From a virus, in the IMG/VR virus record IMGVR_UViG_3300028844_004205, positions 1 to 64,000 of that record: DNA of 64,000 nucleotides; one strand, given 5' to 3'. Positions 35,178-43,320 of the stretch are shown piece after piece. The position numbers and the translations under genes were made by a program. A model generated the notes under the pieces. That model did no database searches. It was not told the origin of the DNA and worked only from the letters and a program-made list of their open reading frames with translations. Numbering within the stretch: position 1 is the stretch's first letter; each line of letters begins with the position of its first letter.

Positions 35178-37353
35178 TCTTCTTCTCCAATTTAGCTGCT
35201 GGCGCTGGTTTTTGTTCGGCTTCTTTCTTAGCTATCTTAAGAGTCTCAGCAGCTTTTTCCGCTTCTATTCGCATCTTAGCTCGTTCGACTAATGCTTTGT
35301 TTCTAACCTCTTCCTTCTTAATCTGGAAGTCAGCTATCATCTTCTCTCTGGCCAGTTGTATCTCAGCTTCTACCTGTTGCCGCTTCAACTCCATCTCTGC
35401 TTGTGTTTTCTCTTGTTCTAAGAGGAATCTACCGGTCTCAAGTTCCAATTCTTCTTGCCCACCTTGTTGATCGGGTGTAGCTTCAGTCTGCGCTTTGGCC
35501 ATTTTATGGGCCGCGTCTGCTTTCTTGACTAGTAGATCTGCGGATGCGTTCTCAGCTTCTAACTGTTTAAGCTGCATCTCTAACTGAGCTAACTGCTGTT
35601 CGGTCTCTGTAGCTTCTCCGCCTCCATTAAGATCCCGCACTCTCTGAGCTATCTCGCTCTTGCGTGGCAGTCTGCTAGCCTCGATGATAATATCATCTGG
35701 TATGGCTATGCCTAACTCGCGCATTCGTAGGGCTTCGTCGAATACCTGATCTTCATAGGTGTCTTTAGCTGGTACGTCAATTACGACTACCTCATATTCA
35801 CCTAATGTTAAATCGTTAAACACTTGCCCTTGGTCACCTGCCTGATTAACTGTAACATCCTCTGCGTTAGAAAGTAACCCATTACCTGTAATCTTGAAGG
35901 ATCTTTCTTCTGTATAATACGCCTGTACAATGTCTAGCACTCTCGTTGCTAGCATGTGTCTTGTGCGTACTAGGTTCTCCATCGGTACTGCCAAGTTAAT
36001 AGATCCAGCCCTCTGTTTGGCCTGAATAGCCTTGGCAGCTACGTCTGCGCGGTCAAATCCGCGTTTGGAGTCTGATACACCTGAGATCTCTTTGATAGCT
36101 TCATCTGATAAATATACCATCCGGTCAAGGCCTGTTGGCACTTGGTTGGGAGCTATCTTCTCGATATCATTGATATCGTTCATCTCAAGTACAAGTCCTG
36201 TTTCCGCGCCTCTAGTTTCTAGTTCGTCTGGATCCATATTAAGTAATGACCCGCGTTTCACCTTGTAACCAGAGTTTGCTGTGGTGTTTATAACATGTAG
36301 CATTTGAGAGCTAGTCTTGTTAAGTTGATCTTGCGGAGACAGGATATGCTCGATTAGTCCCATAGTCTGCCCTTCATGGAAGAAGGGGAAGTATGGAACA
36401 ATGGTAAAGTGTTTCAAAGGACTTGTGCTTTCAAATAATACAAAGTCATCCACTGTTACCATGAATTTTATACTTTCTGCTCGTTTCTTAATAATAGCTA
36501 GACCAAGATTCTCTACCGCATATTTAATCTTATCTTTAGCCCAGTCTTTAGGTACCACCCGTGTATCACCGGTACGGGTATCTACGAAGTGTTCTCTTAG
36601 CTCCACTTCTCTATATTGACGTTTAACAACCCGTGCGAGTTTACGTACGTTTTTATCGGACCTATAAGCAGCATCTACTATAGGACCAAGGTTGTATGAC
36701 TTACCAAACGAATTCATCTGGTGGTCTAAGCTGTCGTACCCCATCTGGAACTGCGACTGTTTACGGTTCTTAATCTCCGTGGCCACGTCCTTACGGTTGT
36801 ACATTGTTTCTATTTGGTTAGGTGTTAGCCATTTAGTTACAAACACCTCATTCCACTTATCAGTATCATACTCGTCGGCATCAGGATCTGGAATCACGTT
36901 CATAGGTGACTCGTAATTGATCCGCGCTTCGCCCTGCATATGATCATCAAACGCTACATCAACGTCGAAGTATCCGCGTGATGTTATAATACCTGCGTTG
37001 AATACATCTTCCTCAAGCCACTTGAGCTTGTTGTTGTTAGCTATGTTAATCCATAACTTTGTTAGCGCTTCAGCAGTATCTGGGTTACCAGTAGCTGTTG
37101 GATGGAACGATACATCTGCTGCTGAGTTAATCTGCTCCCCTGCTACTGTAGCGATGGTAGAGAAGACTTTGTTGATAGTAAGTGCTGGTCGACGCTGCCT
37201 CTCTAACTTAGCTATTACATCGCTGTCCCACTGCTCGCCGTAAAAGTACTTTTGGCACTTCTCGGCTTTCCTAATAAATTCTCGATGTCCTGAGTCACGC
37301 GCATATGCATACTTCTCGAAATTCTCTTTTGCTTTCTGTTCTTCAGTTGACAT
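35170..37353 (-). CDS. Portal protein (P22-type)
   Basis: The gene encodes 727 residues from ATG at 37353, chosen because AGGTGGGG lies 6 bases upstream and the ATG overlaps the preceding stop as TAATG; a GTG 12 bp earlier falls in the binding site itself. N-terminal KCQKYFYGEQWDSDVIAKLERQRRPALTINK and GRINYESPMNVIPDPDADEYD-type segments (residues about 28-57 and 145-165) are typical of P22-like portals. The last 150 residues are a long Glu/Lys/Gln/Ala helix, matching the extended C-terminal barrel of that family. It forms the dodecameric vertex for DNA entry and exit. Confidence 0.9.
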   Translation of the reverse strand: MSTEEQKAKENFEKYAYARDSGHREFIRKAEKCQKYFYGEQWDSDVIAKLERQRRPALTINKVFSTIATVAGEQINSAADVSFHPTATGNPDTAEALTKLWINIANNNKLKWLEEDVFNAGIITSRGYFDVDVAFDDHMQGEARINYESPMNVIPDPDADEYDTDKWNEVFVTKWLTPNQIETMYNRKDVATEIKNRKQSQFQMGYDSLDHQMNSFGKSYNLGPIVDAAYRSDKNVRKLARVVKRQYREVELREHFVDTRTGDTRVVPKDWAKDKIKYAVENLGLAIIKKRAESIKFMVTVDDFVLFESTSPLKHFTIVPYFPFFHEGQTMGLIEHILSPQDQLNKTSSQMLHVINTTANSGYKVKRGSLLNMDPDELETRGAETGLVLEMNDINDIEKIAPNQVPTGLDRMVYLSDEAIKEISGVSDSKRGFDRADVAAKAIQAKQRAGSINLAVPMENLVRTRHMLATRVLDIVQAYYTEERSFKITGNGLLSNAEDVTVNQAGDQGQVFNDLTLGEYEVVVIDVPAKDTYEDQVFDEALRMRELGIAIPDDIIIEASRLPRKSEIAQRVRDLNGGGEATETEQQLAQLEMQLKQLEAENASADLLVKKADAAHKMAKAQTEATPDQQGGQEELELETGRFLLEQEKTQAEMELKRQQVEAEIQLAREKMIADFQIKKEEVRNKALVERAKMRIEAEKAAETLKIAKKEAEQKPAPAAKLEKKSG

Positions 37354-37487
37354 TACTGTCCCCACCTGTTTTTAATACTATATTTCCAAGATGACCATCG
37401 GAGTGAGAAAGGTAGCTTTATTCTATAAGCCTTATCTTTTATTAGGATTCCTATTTGGTTTCCATTGTCAAATAAACACATTTTCAT
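37353..37487 (-). CDS. Small hypothetical protein between terminase and portal
   Basis: The gene encodes 44 residues (MKMCLFDNGNQIG ... SIKNRWGQ). The ATG at 37487 follows the terminase stop by one base and has GGGAG upstream. Its stop overlaps the portal ATG as TAATG. It fills exactly the only gap between two essential genes, which strongly suggests translational coupling. Family unknown. Confidence 0.65.
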   Translation of the reverse strand: MKMCLFDNGNQIGILIKDKAYRIKLPFSLRWSSWKYSIKNRWGQ

Positions 37488-37488
37488 T

Positions 37489-39462
37489 TTATGCTCCCAT
37501 GAACCCAGAGCCGTCTTTACCTTTGCCCTGATTTCTTACATATTTGTTTAGTTTTTCTTTCCATGATTTAGGCTGTGACTTCTTAGGTCTAGTGGGTGCA
37601 TGTGCGTGTAGTACCATGCGTGCTAGCCATGCGAGTGCGTCGACTATATCGTCGTTGACCCCGCCCGGGAACCTAAGTAGCTCGTGTTGTATAGTCTCTA
37701 CCCAAGGGTTTAGCTCAGGAGAAGGAAATAGTACCATGCCTTGTGTCATACGTCCTTGTAAGGGTCTCGCTCTCATAGGTTTATCTGTTATTGGTTTAAG
37801 TTCCGGGTCAAATGTTAAGTACTGTCTTCGTTCCGCCATTCGTTTATTCATTTGTGGTGCAATAGCTTTATCCAAAGTACCCACCTCTATACCTACAACA
37901 CACCCACCTGCCTTATCAGAGAATCTCTTCTCCATGTCCAATATAGCTTCTACTATCTCAAATGTATCCATGCGTGCACGGACCATATCTATAACATGAA
38001 GCCTATCTTCATAATCTAATACTCCGGCTACACCTACGGTATAGTCGTTCGATTCCTTCTGTCCAATAGCTAAATCCCATGCCATATAAACTGGTAACCC
38101 TCTCCAATCGACTGTGTTAGGTACATACCTAAACATATCTTTCTTAAAGTACATACCTTCATCAGGTACAGGGTTCTGCTGGTATAATGCAGACCAATGT
38201 CGCGGCTGTAAAGTTCGTTTTATCCTCATCAACCTGCCACGCGGGAAACGCGCAGCATGAAGCGCATCTCCTTCTTCTCGTAGTAGGACGCTTTTAGTGG
38301 ACTTCGGTTCCTCAGTTACTGTCCAATCTTCGTTCTTATATTCTTCACCAGTTGCAATGGCTGGGTAGCTTATAACTTCCCACTGATCTATCTCCTCTTT
38401 AAACTGATCTACATTACGGTTAATCACTCGTTCCGCGACCATTAGCTCAGCATCGCTCATACCCGGTTTTATCAGGTCTTGGCGCAGAGAGTTCTCTAAC
38501 TCCCCGGCCTCTTTAAGTAAGCCCTCCATCTGGGCTATGCAACGCCCGGACAGATCATCATCATGCCAGCGAGTCTGAATTACTAGGACCCCGGACAGCG
38601 GAGCAAGGCGCGTATACGCAGTCGACCCGTACCAATCCCAGTTGCTCTCGCGTGTGGTTTCTGAGTCCGCTTCCTCCGCATCTTTGACAGGGTCGTCAAT
38701 TATGAGAATATTTGCACCTTTGCCCGTGACCCCCGATCCGACGCCCGCCGGAACATACATACCGCCTTCGGTAGTCTGCCACCCCTCTATGTTCTGTGCT
38801 TCAGGGTTCAATTTACAATCGGGAAATATCTTCTGATATGCTGGATCTCGTAACTGCCCTCTAATAGCTCGTGAGAAGCCCATAGGGAGAGATACCGCAT
38901 AAGAGGCAGCTATGATCTCTAACTGTGGATAAAGGCCAAGGGCCCACGCAGGGAACTTCTTAGAGGCCAATTCAGACTTCCCATGCCGTGGAGGCATGAA
39001 TAACATCAATCTAGGGTCTTCACCATTAAGAACTGCTTGTAAAAAGCGCTCTAGTCGTGCACATATGTCCTCATGTATCCAACCTGCTACATAATTTGGT
39101 TGAAACCGTTGTACAAAGCGTAGTAATTTCTTGCGTGACAGGATACGTCGCGCATATTCTCGTTCGAATGCGTCGGTAGACGCGTTTTTAATATCTAAAT
39201 CTGCTTTTTTCTTAGTTTTCTTAGCCGAAGCGTACTTCTCTTCAGTTTCACGGAGACTTTTCTCCATTTCGGCGGTCTGCTTCTTTAATTTCCTGTCCCT
39301 GCATTGTGCTTTGAAGTCCAACATCTCCTCTTCGTGAGCGCAGACGAGACAAACATCAGCATATACTACAGGATTCCGGCTCAGTTGAGAAAAGTACGCC
39401 TTTTTCTTGGATTTCCCGCACGGACCGGTGCAAACTTTCAAGGTGTTCTTATTATTCTCCAA
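37489..39462 (-). CDS. Terminase large subunit with N-terminal zinc module
   Basis: The gene encodes 657 residues. The ATPase has a Walker A PPRHGKSE (about 157-164) and a Walker B NILIIDDP (251-258). The nuclease domain has AWDLAIG in its first acidic motif and DDIVDALAWLARM near the C-terminus. It cuts and pumps DNA into the head through the portal. Unusually, residues 11-43 carry CTGPC...CLVC, a Cys-pair module like the one at the start of the adjacent HNH nuclease, followed by a charged coiled coil (45-95). It overlaps the small subunit gene by 11 bp. Confidence 0.92.
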   Translation of the reverse strand: MENNKNTLKVCTGPCGKSKKKAYFSQLSRNPVVYADVCLVCAHEEEMLDFKAQCRDRKLKKQTAEMEKSLRETEEKYASAKKTKKKADLDIKNASTDAFEREYARRILSRKKLLRFVQRFQPNYVAGWIHEDICARLERFLQAVLNGEDPRLMLFMPPRHGKSELASKKFPAWALGLYPQLEIIAASYAVSLPMGFSRAIRGQLRDPAYQKIFPDCKLNPEAQNIEGWQTTEGGMYVPAGVGSGVTGKGANILIIDDPVKDAEEADSETTRESNWDWYGSTAYTRLAPLSGVLVIQTRWHDDDLSGRCIAQMEGLLKEAGELENSLRQDLIKPGMSDAELMVAERVINRNVDQFKEEIDQWEVISYPAIATGEEYKNEDWTVTEEPKSTKSVLLREEGDALHAARFPRGRLMRIKRTLQPRHWSALYQQNPVPDEGMYFKKDMFRYVPNTVDWRGLPVYMAWDLAIGQKESNDYTVGVAGVLDYEDRLHVIDMVRARMDTFEIVEAILDMEKRFSDKAGGCVVGIEVGTLDKAIAPQMNKRMAERRQYLTFDPELKPITDKPMRARPLQGRMTQGMVLFPSPELNPWVETIQHELLRFPGGVNDDIVDALAWLARMVLHAHAPTRPKKSQPKSWKEKLNKYVRNQGKGKDGSGFMGA

Positions 39463-39934
39463 CCGGTTCGGCCTCTATGTCGATAGTCATGCCAGCTTCA
39501 CCGCCGATCTTCTCTAACAACACACTCTCGTCCATATTCTCCATCAATCTTAAGTTCGGCGCCTTTGGGTTGTGCCCAAGCGCGTGCGTAAACTCCTTCT
39601 TCTCTGCTGCTAACCAGCCGTGCATCTTATTCAGCTCATTAACACATCTGGCCAAGGCCATAGGATCTCCCTTCGCTTTAGACAGCGCGACACCATCGAT
39701 CAAGTCTTGAACTGCCTGCTCTCGCGTGTACATTGCTTTCGCTCTAGTCTTCTCTTGCATACCGGCTATCTCTTTTTTAACATATTCATCTTTATTCTCT
39801 AGCTCCCAGCTCTTGTTCCGCGGGTCCGCGTACCCGGCCCGGCGGGCCGCGGCTGTGGGCTTCATGCCCATAAGCCTCCCTTCCAGATACTTTTCCCGTA
39901 TCGGCAGGTTATACTCGCGTTTTAGTCGACCCAT
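39452..39934 (-). CDS. Terminase small subunit
   Basis: The gene encodes 160 residues. The N-terminal helix-turn-helix (GRLKREYNLPIREKYLEGRLMGMKPTAAARRAGYADP) matches small terminase subunits that recognise the packaging site. A helical oligomerisation region follows (YTREQAVQDLIDGVALSK) and an acidic tail. It lies immediately upstream of the large subunit, with an 11-bp overlap. Confidence 0.85.
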   Translation of the reverse strand: MGRLKREYNLPIREKYLEGRLMGMKPTAAARRAGYADPRNKSWELENKDEYVKKEIAGMQEKTRAKAMYTREQAVQDLIDGVALSKAKGDPMALARCVNELNKMHGWLAAEKKEFTHALGHNPKAPNLRLMENMDESVLLEKIGGEAGMTIDIEAEPVGE

Positions 39935-40136
39935 TTTTCATTCTTAGTGGTATACTCCAAGTGACCTCTTTCCAGAACACGAGGGACGTGAATATGGCCC
40001 ATGTATCGCCTAACCACACAAGCGAGGCGAACGTGCACGCGTAAACTATGTTACTCACACCGATAATGTCCTTATTCTCATCCCAATGCACTGGTAAAAA
40101 GCCAAAGGCTACCGCATTATTTTTCTGGTTCATCAT
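39909..40136 (-). CDS. Small membrane protein candidate
   Basis: The gene encodes 75 residues with a central hydrophobic segment (IVYACTFASLVWLGDTWAIFTSLVFW) that could span the membrane once or twice. It overlaps the HNH gene by 20 bp and the small terminase gene by 26 bp, in keeping with neighbours in this operon, but no strong ribosome binding site is seen. It could be real or chance. Confidence 0.45.
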   Translation of the reverse strand: MMNQKNNAVAFGFLPVHWDENKDIIGVSNIVYACTFASLVWLGDTWAIFTSLVFWKEVTWSIPLRMKNGSTKTRV

Positions 40137-40569
40137 ATGGATTCTTGTTCCCCTTGAGTGAATTTTCTTCTAGTGTTATCACTTGTAAATTATTGGGAAT
40201 ATGTAGCCCACATACATTCTCACCCTTCAAAGGAACAATGTGGTCGACTACATACCCCCAACCCAGCTCGCATCTCTCTCTGTATATTGGCACAGTTTCT
40301 TCTAATTTGCAATAAACAGCGTTCGGGGATTTCTTTTTAACATACTTCCATGCGTTTAGCGCGGCTGAGTAACCGGGGTCCTCGGTCCGGCGGCGCTTGG
40401 TATACGCTTTATTGCGTGCGCGGATCGCGTCCCTGTTTTCCAGATAGTGTAGCTGCGAGCGTTCTCGAAGACAGACCTTACAGTTCGCGGTCCGCCCGTC
40501 CTTGGCCCGGGACCTCTTGGCGAATTCGTCATGTAACTTAAGGTCCTGGCACCGCGTGCATCGCTTCAT
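40117..40569 (-). CDS. HNH endonuclease with Cys-pair zinc module
   Basis: The gene encodes 150 residues. Residues 4-33 hold a CTRC...CKVC zinc-binding pair. The HNH core is VVDHIVPL (Asp109-His110), then HIPNNLQVI with Asn127, and ENSLKGNK. HNH enzymes next to terminases often help cos cleavage or packaging. It could also be a selfish homing enzyme. It is the first gene of the late operon, and a candidate late promoter precedes it. Confidence 0.85.
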   Translation of the reverse strand: MKRCTRCQDLKLHDEFAKRSRAKDGRTANCKVCLRERSQLHYLENRDAIRARNKAYTKRRRTEDPGYSAALNAWKYVKKKSPNAVYCKLEETVPIYRERCELGWGYVVDHIVPLKGENVCGLHIPNNLQVITLEENSLKGNKNPYDEPEK

Positions 40570-40604
40570 TAAGCCTTCGACCTATGTCTACCCTCTTCGG
40601 TTCA

Positions 40605-40633
40605 ATTATATCGTAAATATATAAAAAATAATA
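40605..40633 (-). promoter_or_regulatory. Candidate late promoter
   Basis: The minus strand reads GATATAATTG at 40604-40612, with a perfect -10 hexamer TATAAT (40605-40610). About 36 bases separate it from the HNH start. The region upstream is a run of A/T that could act as an UP element, but the -35 position (TATTAT at 40628-40633) does not match consensus. Confidence 0.35.
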
Positions 40634-40640
40634 AAAAAAA

Positions 40641-40668
40641 ATAAAATATAAAAAATAAAATATAAAAA
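40641..40668. repeat. Two perfect 14-bp AT tandem repeats
   Basis: The unit ataaaatataaaaa occurs twice in succession and is followed by a partial copy, within a 75-bp A/T tract. Such a tract bends or melts easily, as found at promoters and replication origins. Confidence 0.75.
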
Positions 40669-40893
40669 ATAATAGTTGGTTCCGTGCAGGGGTGGTCCCC
40701 CACCAACTGCTTACCCCACCACCCCACTTCGGATTCACAACATTCGAAGGCGGATAAGGAGTCTCTTCACCGCTAACGCGGAAAGCGAACAGCGAGCCCC
40801 TGCCCTCGATCCCACAGAGAAACATCCGTGATGCGCTAGCCACGGCCCACCGTATGCTACCTATAGTCCGAGTACATAAACAGGAGAAAGAAT

Positions 40894-41094
40894 ATGACCA
40901 TCATAGAAATAGTAATAACATGCACCATCGGCTTAATCATTGGCGCAGTGTTTGGTGTCCTAGACCTTGTAGGCTACGCGTGCGTGGCCTACGTGTGCTA
41001 CGCAGTGGCGCGTGCCATACTCACCGATGTGATACACATGTACAACCGTACGAACCGTGGCCTGCGCACCGTGGCCCGCATTACGAAGTGCTAA
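40894..41094 (+). CDS. Small early membrane protein
   Basis: The gene encodes 66 residues. AGGAGAAAGAAT precedes the ATG. Two hydrophobic helices (about residues 3-22 and 24-44, rich in Val, Ile, Ala and Tyr) are followed by a basic tail ending RITKC. It is the first gene of the rightward arm, so it is probably expressed immediately on infection. Small membrane proteins here often alter the host envelope or exclude other phages. Family unknown. Confidence 0.55.
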   Translation: MTIIEIVITCTIGLIIGAVFGVLDLVGYACVAYVCYAVARAILTDVIHMYNRTNRGLRTVARITKC

Positions 41095-41102
41095 GATACG
41101 CG

Positions 41103-41119
41103 GTCCGCGCTCCGCGGAC
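41103..41119 (+). other. GC hairpin in early leader
   Basis: GTCCGCG-ctc-CGCGGAC forms a perfect 7-bp stem. No T run follows, so it is not a standard terminator. It may stabilise the mRNA end or serve as a protein-binding site. Confidence 0.5.
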
Positions 41120-41208
41120 AGGGGATAAAGAGCGTCCGGTGTCATAACCCCCAAAAAGTGGTTCATATAAACCAATAACTAACTGATTTACAAAGAGAGG
41201 AACACATC

Positions 41209-41430
41209 ATGAAAATTACCTTAAACCAAGAAAAGCACAGCCTTCGTTCAGAAACCATAAATGGCAACAACTACATCGTTTTATACCTGAAAGGTACTAA
41301 AACCCGCTATATACTAAAACAGCGCATCCCTACCAAAGAGATTTGTCGCTCTTTAGGCAAAGAAATAATGAGCCTAGGCTCCATCGACACCAAACATTGG
41401 TTTCGTCAACGTGCAAACAAAGGAGTATAA
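41209..41430 (+). CDS. Small hypothetical early protein
   Basis: The gene encodes 73 residues, basic (many Lys, Arg and Thr). AGAGAGGAACACATC precedes the ATG. The patterns HSLRSETINGNNYIVLYLKG and WFRQRANKGV suggest a compact alpha/beta domain. Its stop precedes the next ATG by only one base. It is one of a run of nine tightly packed small genes. Family unknown. Confidence 0.6.
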   Translation: MKITLNQEKHSLRSETINGNNYIVLYLKGTKTRYILKQRIPTKEICRSLGKEIMSLGSIDTKHWFRQRANKGV

Positions 41431-41431
41431 C

Positions 41432-41647
41432 ATGACAATCTATAAAGCAAACTGCGAATCAACAACAGCCTATGGTGAACCAACACTAATAGGCTTCACC
41501 GTAGAAGCAGAATCTAAACAAGAAGCCTTGGACAAACTTCAAGGCACAACCATATTGGTAGATGAAACATGCCCATTCACATTCACTACATTTAAACAAG
41601 AACATACCTTCGACAACAATTACTGCTACGGCATACAAGGGGAATAA
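41432..41647 (+). CDS. Small hypothetical early protein
   Basis: The gene encodes 71 residues from ATG at 41432, chosen over a GTG at 41411 because AAAGGAG lies 7 bases before it. The product (MTIYKANCESTTAYGEPTL ... YCYGIQGE) contains a ferredoxin-like alternation with a helix AESKQEALDKLQ. Family unknown. Confidence 0.6.
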   Translation: MTIYKANCESTTAYGEPTLIGFTVEAESKQEALDKLQGTTILVDETCPFTFTTFKQEHTFDNNYCYGIQGE

Positions 41648-41649
41648 TC

Positions 41650-41808
41650 ATGGAAAAAATAAGCGAATTACAAGTAATGCAAAGCGCAGCTGGCTACTAC
41701 TTAGGTCATACCTACTATGACGAAGAAATGGAAGGCTGGTTTCCTTGGTCAAGAGAAACAGAGTACATGACCAAAGAAGACGCTGTTAAAACACTGGAGG
41801 ATAAATAA
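41650..41808 (+). CDS. Small hypothetical early protein
   Basis: The gene encodes 52 residues (MEKISELQVMQSAAGYYLG ... TKEDAVKTLEDK), with a YY-rich middle and an acidic C-terminal helix. It starts two bases after the previous stop, with GGGGAATAATC upstream. Too short for family assignment. Base composition and packing match its neighbours. Confidence 0.55.
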   Translation: MEKISELQVMQSAAGYYLGHTYYDEEMEGWFPWSRETEYMTKEDAVKTLEDK

Positions 41809-41809
41809 C

Positions 41810-42025
41810 ATGCTCACCAAAGACTTAATAGCTCTACTACAAGCTAAGCTTGATACAGATAAAGAACACGAACATATAATGGGCGTCTCAACCATAGAGA
41901 TAGACACATTCTCATGGAATAAAGACAAAGAAGCTTTTGACTATAGAGGCATCACTGGTGATGTCCGCATAACTAGAACACCAGATGGTGTATACGATGT
42001 ACTAACCGCAATAGAGGATAAATAA
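41810..42025 (+). CDS. Small hypothetical early protein
   Basis: The gene encodes 71 residues, acidic. The ribosome binding site and leader CTGGAGGATAAATAAC end the previous gene. An almost identical leader (ATAGAGGATAAATAAC) precedes the next gene, so this intergenic cassette seems duplicated. Strands STIEIDTFSWNKDKEAFDY and DVRITRTPDG suggest a small beta domain. Family unknown. Confidence 0.6.
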   Translation: MLTKDLIALLQAKLDTDKEHEHIMGVSTIEIDTFSWNKDKEAFDYRGITGDVRITRTPDGVYDVLTAIEDK

Positions 42026-42026
42026 C

Positions 42027-42227
42027 ATGAACATATTAAAACGCATAAAAAACGCATTCAAACCTGAATTGGTAGAGATTACTTACATAGAAAGAATATA
42101 CCAAGAAATCCCAGACTACGCTGATGCATTAAAATCAACAGTAGTTATATCAAGAGGTGATTTATCATTCTCAATAGCTTCACTAAGTGCAAGCAACGCG
42201 AAGATAATAACTATCAGAAATATATAA
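42027..42227 (+). CDS. Small hypothetical early protein
   Basis: The gene encodes 66 residues (MNILKRIKNAFKPELVEIT ... IITIRNI), with a basic amphipathic start then alternating strands. It follows the previous gene by one base and shares the GAGGATAAATAAC leader. Family unknown. Confidence 0.55.
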   Translation: MNILKRIKNAFKPELVEITYIERIYQEIPDYADALKSTVVISRGDLSFSIASLSASNAKIITIRNI

Positions 42228-42272
42228 CCATCCCCTACCTAAATACGGGGAGTTAATAACAGGAGTAATACC

Positions 42273-42563
42273 ATGATTGAATCAGTCGTTGGAATAGCAG
42301 TAATCAGTACTGCTGCGGTAATTGTAATACTATCTAAGTCATTTGATATGCACAAAGTCTTAGGCTTTGAAATATGGATAGACTTAGTATTCACCATTAT
42401 ATTCCCTTTGCTGTTTGCTAACAGCACATTTGGTATGATGGTTGGTGTAACAACCGGACTAATACTATCCTGTACATTACGCTTAATGCGTTACTGTATG
42501 GGATGCACTAAGATCGAGTTCCGTCAGGGCTCGTTTGTATGGGTATATTATGAACCTAACTAA
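42273..42563 (+). CDS. Small membrane protein
   Basis: The gene encodes 96 residues with three hydrophobic segments (about residues 3-22, 33-52, 53-70), then a short cytoplasmic-type tail with two Cys (YCMGC) and WVYYEPN. AACAGGAGTAATACC precedes the ATG. A similar AGGAGTAATACC leader is used by 42778-43059. Probably an inner-membrane early protein. Confidence 0.6.
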   Translation: MIESVVGIAVISTAAVIVILSKSFDMHKVLGFEIWIDLVFTIIFPLLFANSTFGMMVGVTTGLILSCTLRLMRYCMGCTKIEFRQGSFVWVYYEPN

Positions 42564-42579
42564 TGGGAGAAATAACACC

Positions 42580-42765
42580 ATGAAAATGAAACAAATCACA
42601 TATCTAGACCCTGCTACTCAGGTAACAGATCAAACAACCGTATTTATCGAAGATCTAGCAGGATACGTAGAAGATCTCGTTGAACTCGGTAACATAGTAC
42701 TATCCGTAAAGAATGTACAATCACCAACCATTCGCTACCCAAGTCCATTGTTCAAATATAGATAA
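42580..42765 (+). CDS. Small hypothetical early protein
   Basis: The gene encodes 61 residues from ATG at 42580, supported by GGGAGAAATAACACC; an in-frame ATG at 42535 lies inside the previous gene and lacks a site. Acidic helices (IEDLAGYVEDLVELGN) precede a C-terminal YPSPLFKYR. Family unknown. Confidence 0.55.
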   Translation: MKMKQITYLDPATQVTDQTTVFIEDLAGYVEDLVELGNIVLSVKNVQSPTIRYPSPLFKYR

Positions 42766-42777
42766 AGGAGTAATACC

Positions 42778-43059
42778 ATGCATACAGATATGTATCAAGA
42801 AATATTAACAGAGCGTTCTAAACTAATTAGCATGACTGTAGAGGAGGCTTTAATAATTGCTAATACCCCAATAGTAGCAACCCCAGCAGATATACTGCCG
42901 GGATCAAATGCGGTTGTATGTTCAACTGCATTCTTCAAGAAACAATGCCATGCATTGAGACTACTAGAATTGAAATCTACATACCCATCACAAACGCACC
43001 ATATACTTCATGCGGATGGAACAATAGAACCAATATATGACCTTAAAGACTTTAACTAA
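42778..43059 (+). CDS. Small hypothetical early protein
   Basis: The gene encodes 93 residues with an N-terminal helix (MYQEILTERSKLISMTVEEALII), an Ala/Pro-rich loop, and a His-containing end (THHILHADGTIEPIYDLKDFN). AAAGGAGTAATACC precedes the ATG. Family unknown. The 100 bp after it (43060-43159) contain two further Shine-Dalgarno-like AGGAG motifs and a 17-codon frame beginning at 43117. Confidence 0.55.
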   Translation: MHTDMYQEILTERSKLISMTVEEALIIANTPIVATPADILPGSNAVVCSTAFFKKQCHALRLLELKSTYPSQTHHILHADGTIEPIYDLKDFN

Positions 43060-43159
43060 AGGAGGAACCTTTATTGAATTAATTTACGCGGACTCATAAA
43101 ACTAGGAGCAAGTAAGATGTACAGCTTGCTAACAATAACGTACCAGAAGGGAGTATATT

Positions 43160-43315
43160 ATGCCTTATAAAATAAAATCACTACACGCTGATGTAGCATA
43201 TAACTTAGCAAAGAAACGCAACAGCATACTAGCGCACCTACCTAAGGAGGACTTTGATAAACTTTACTGTAGTGTTAAAAACAAGGCTATGCCTATCAAC
43301 AATGAACGGCACTAG
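43160..43315 (+). CDS. Small hypothetical early protein
   Basis: The gene encodes 51 residues (MPYKIKSLHADVAYNLAKKRN ... MPINNERH), basic and helical. AGAAGGGAGTATATT precedes the ATG. Family unknown. The 17-codon frame at 43117-43170, with its own AGGAGCAAGTAAG site, overlaps its start and could act as a leader peptide. Confidence 0.5.
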   Translation: MPYKIKSLHADVAYNLAKKRNSILAHLPKEDFDKLYCSVKNKAMPINNERH

Positions 43316-43320
43316 CACTT

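Larger units (their letters stand above)
40570..40893. other. Divergent intergenic region between late and early arms
   Basis: The region is non-coding as far as I can see. Bases 40600-40675 are almost pure A/T with a 14-bp tandem repeat. The rest is GC-richer and full of potential hairpins: AGTTGGT/ACCAACT (40674-40680 with 40702-40708), CTTCG/CGAAG (40727-40731 with 40745-40749). Both arms diverge from it, so promoters in both directions and possibly an origin are expected. Confidence 0.6.

Noticed and set aside
40538-40843. Open frame of 101 codons on the minus strand across the divergent junction
   Set aside because: It translates the A/T tract into a Phe/Tyr/Ile run and covers GC hairpins, has no ribosome binding site, and overlaps the HNH start; treated as non-coding.
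41103-41119. GC hairpin as terminator
   Set aside because: No T run follows the stem.
40854-41147. Open frame of 97 codons overlapping the first early gene
   Set aside because: His/Arg-rich translation without a ribosome binding site; the 40894-41094 frame has AGGAGAAAG and membrane helices.
43117-43170. 17-codon frame with a good AGGAG site
   Set aside because: Could be a leader peptide for 43160-43315 but too short to call as a gene.
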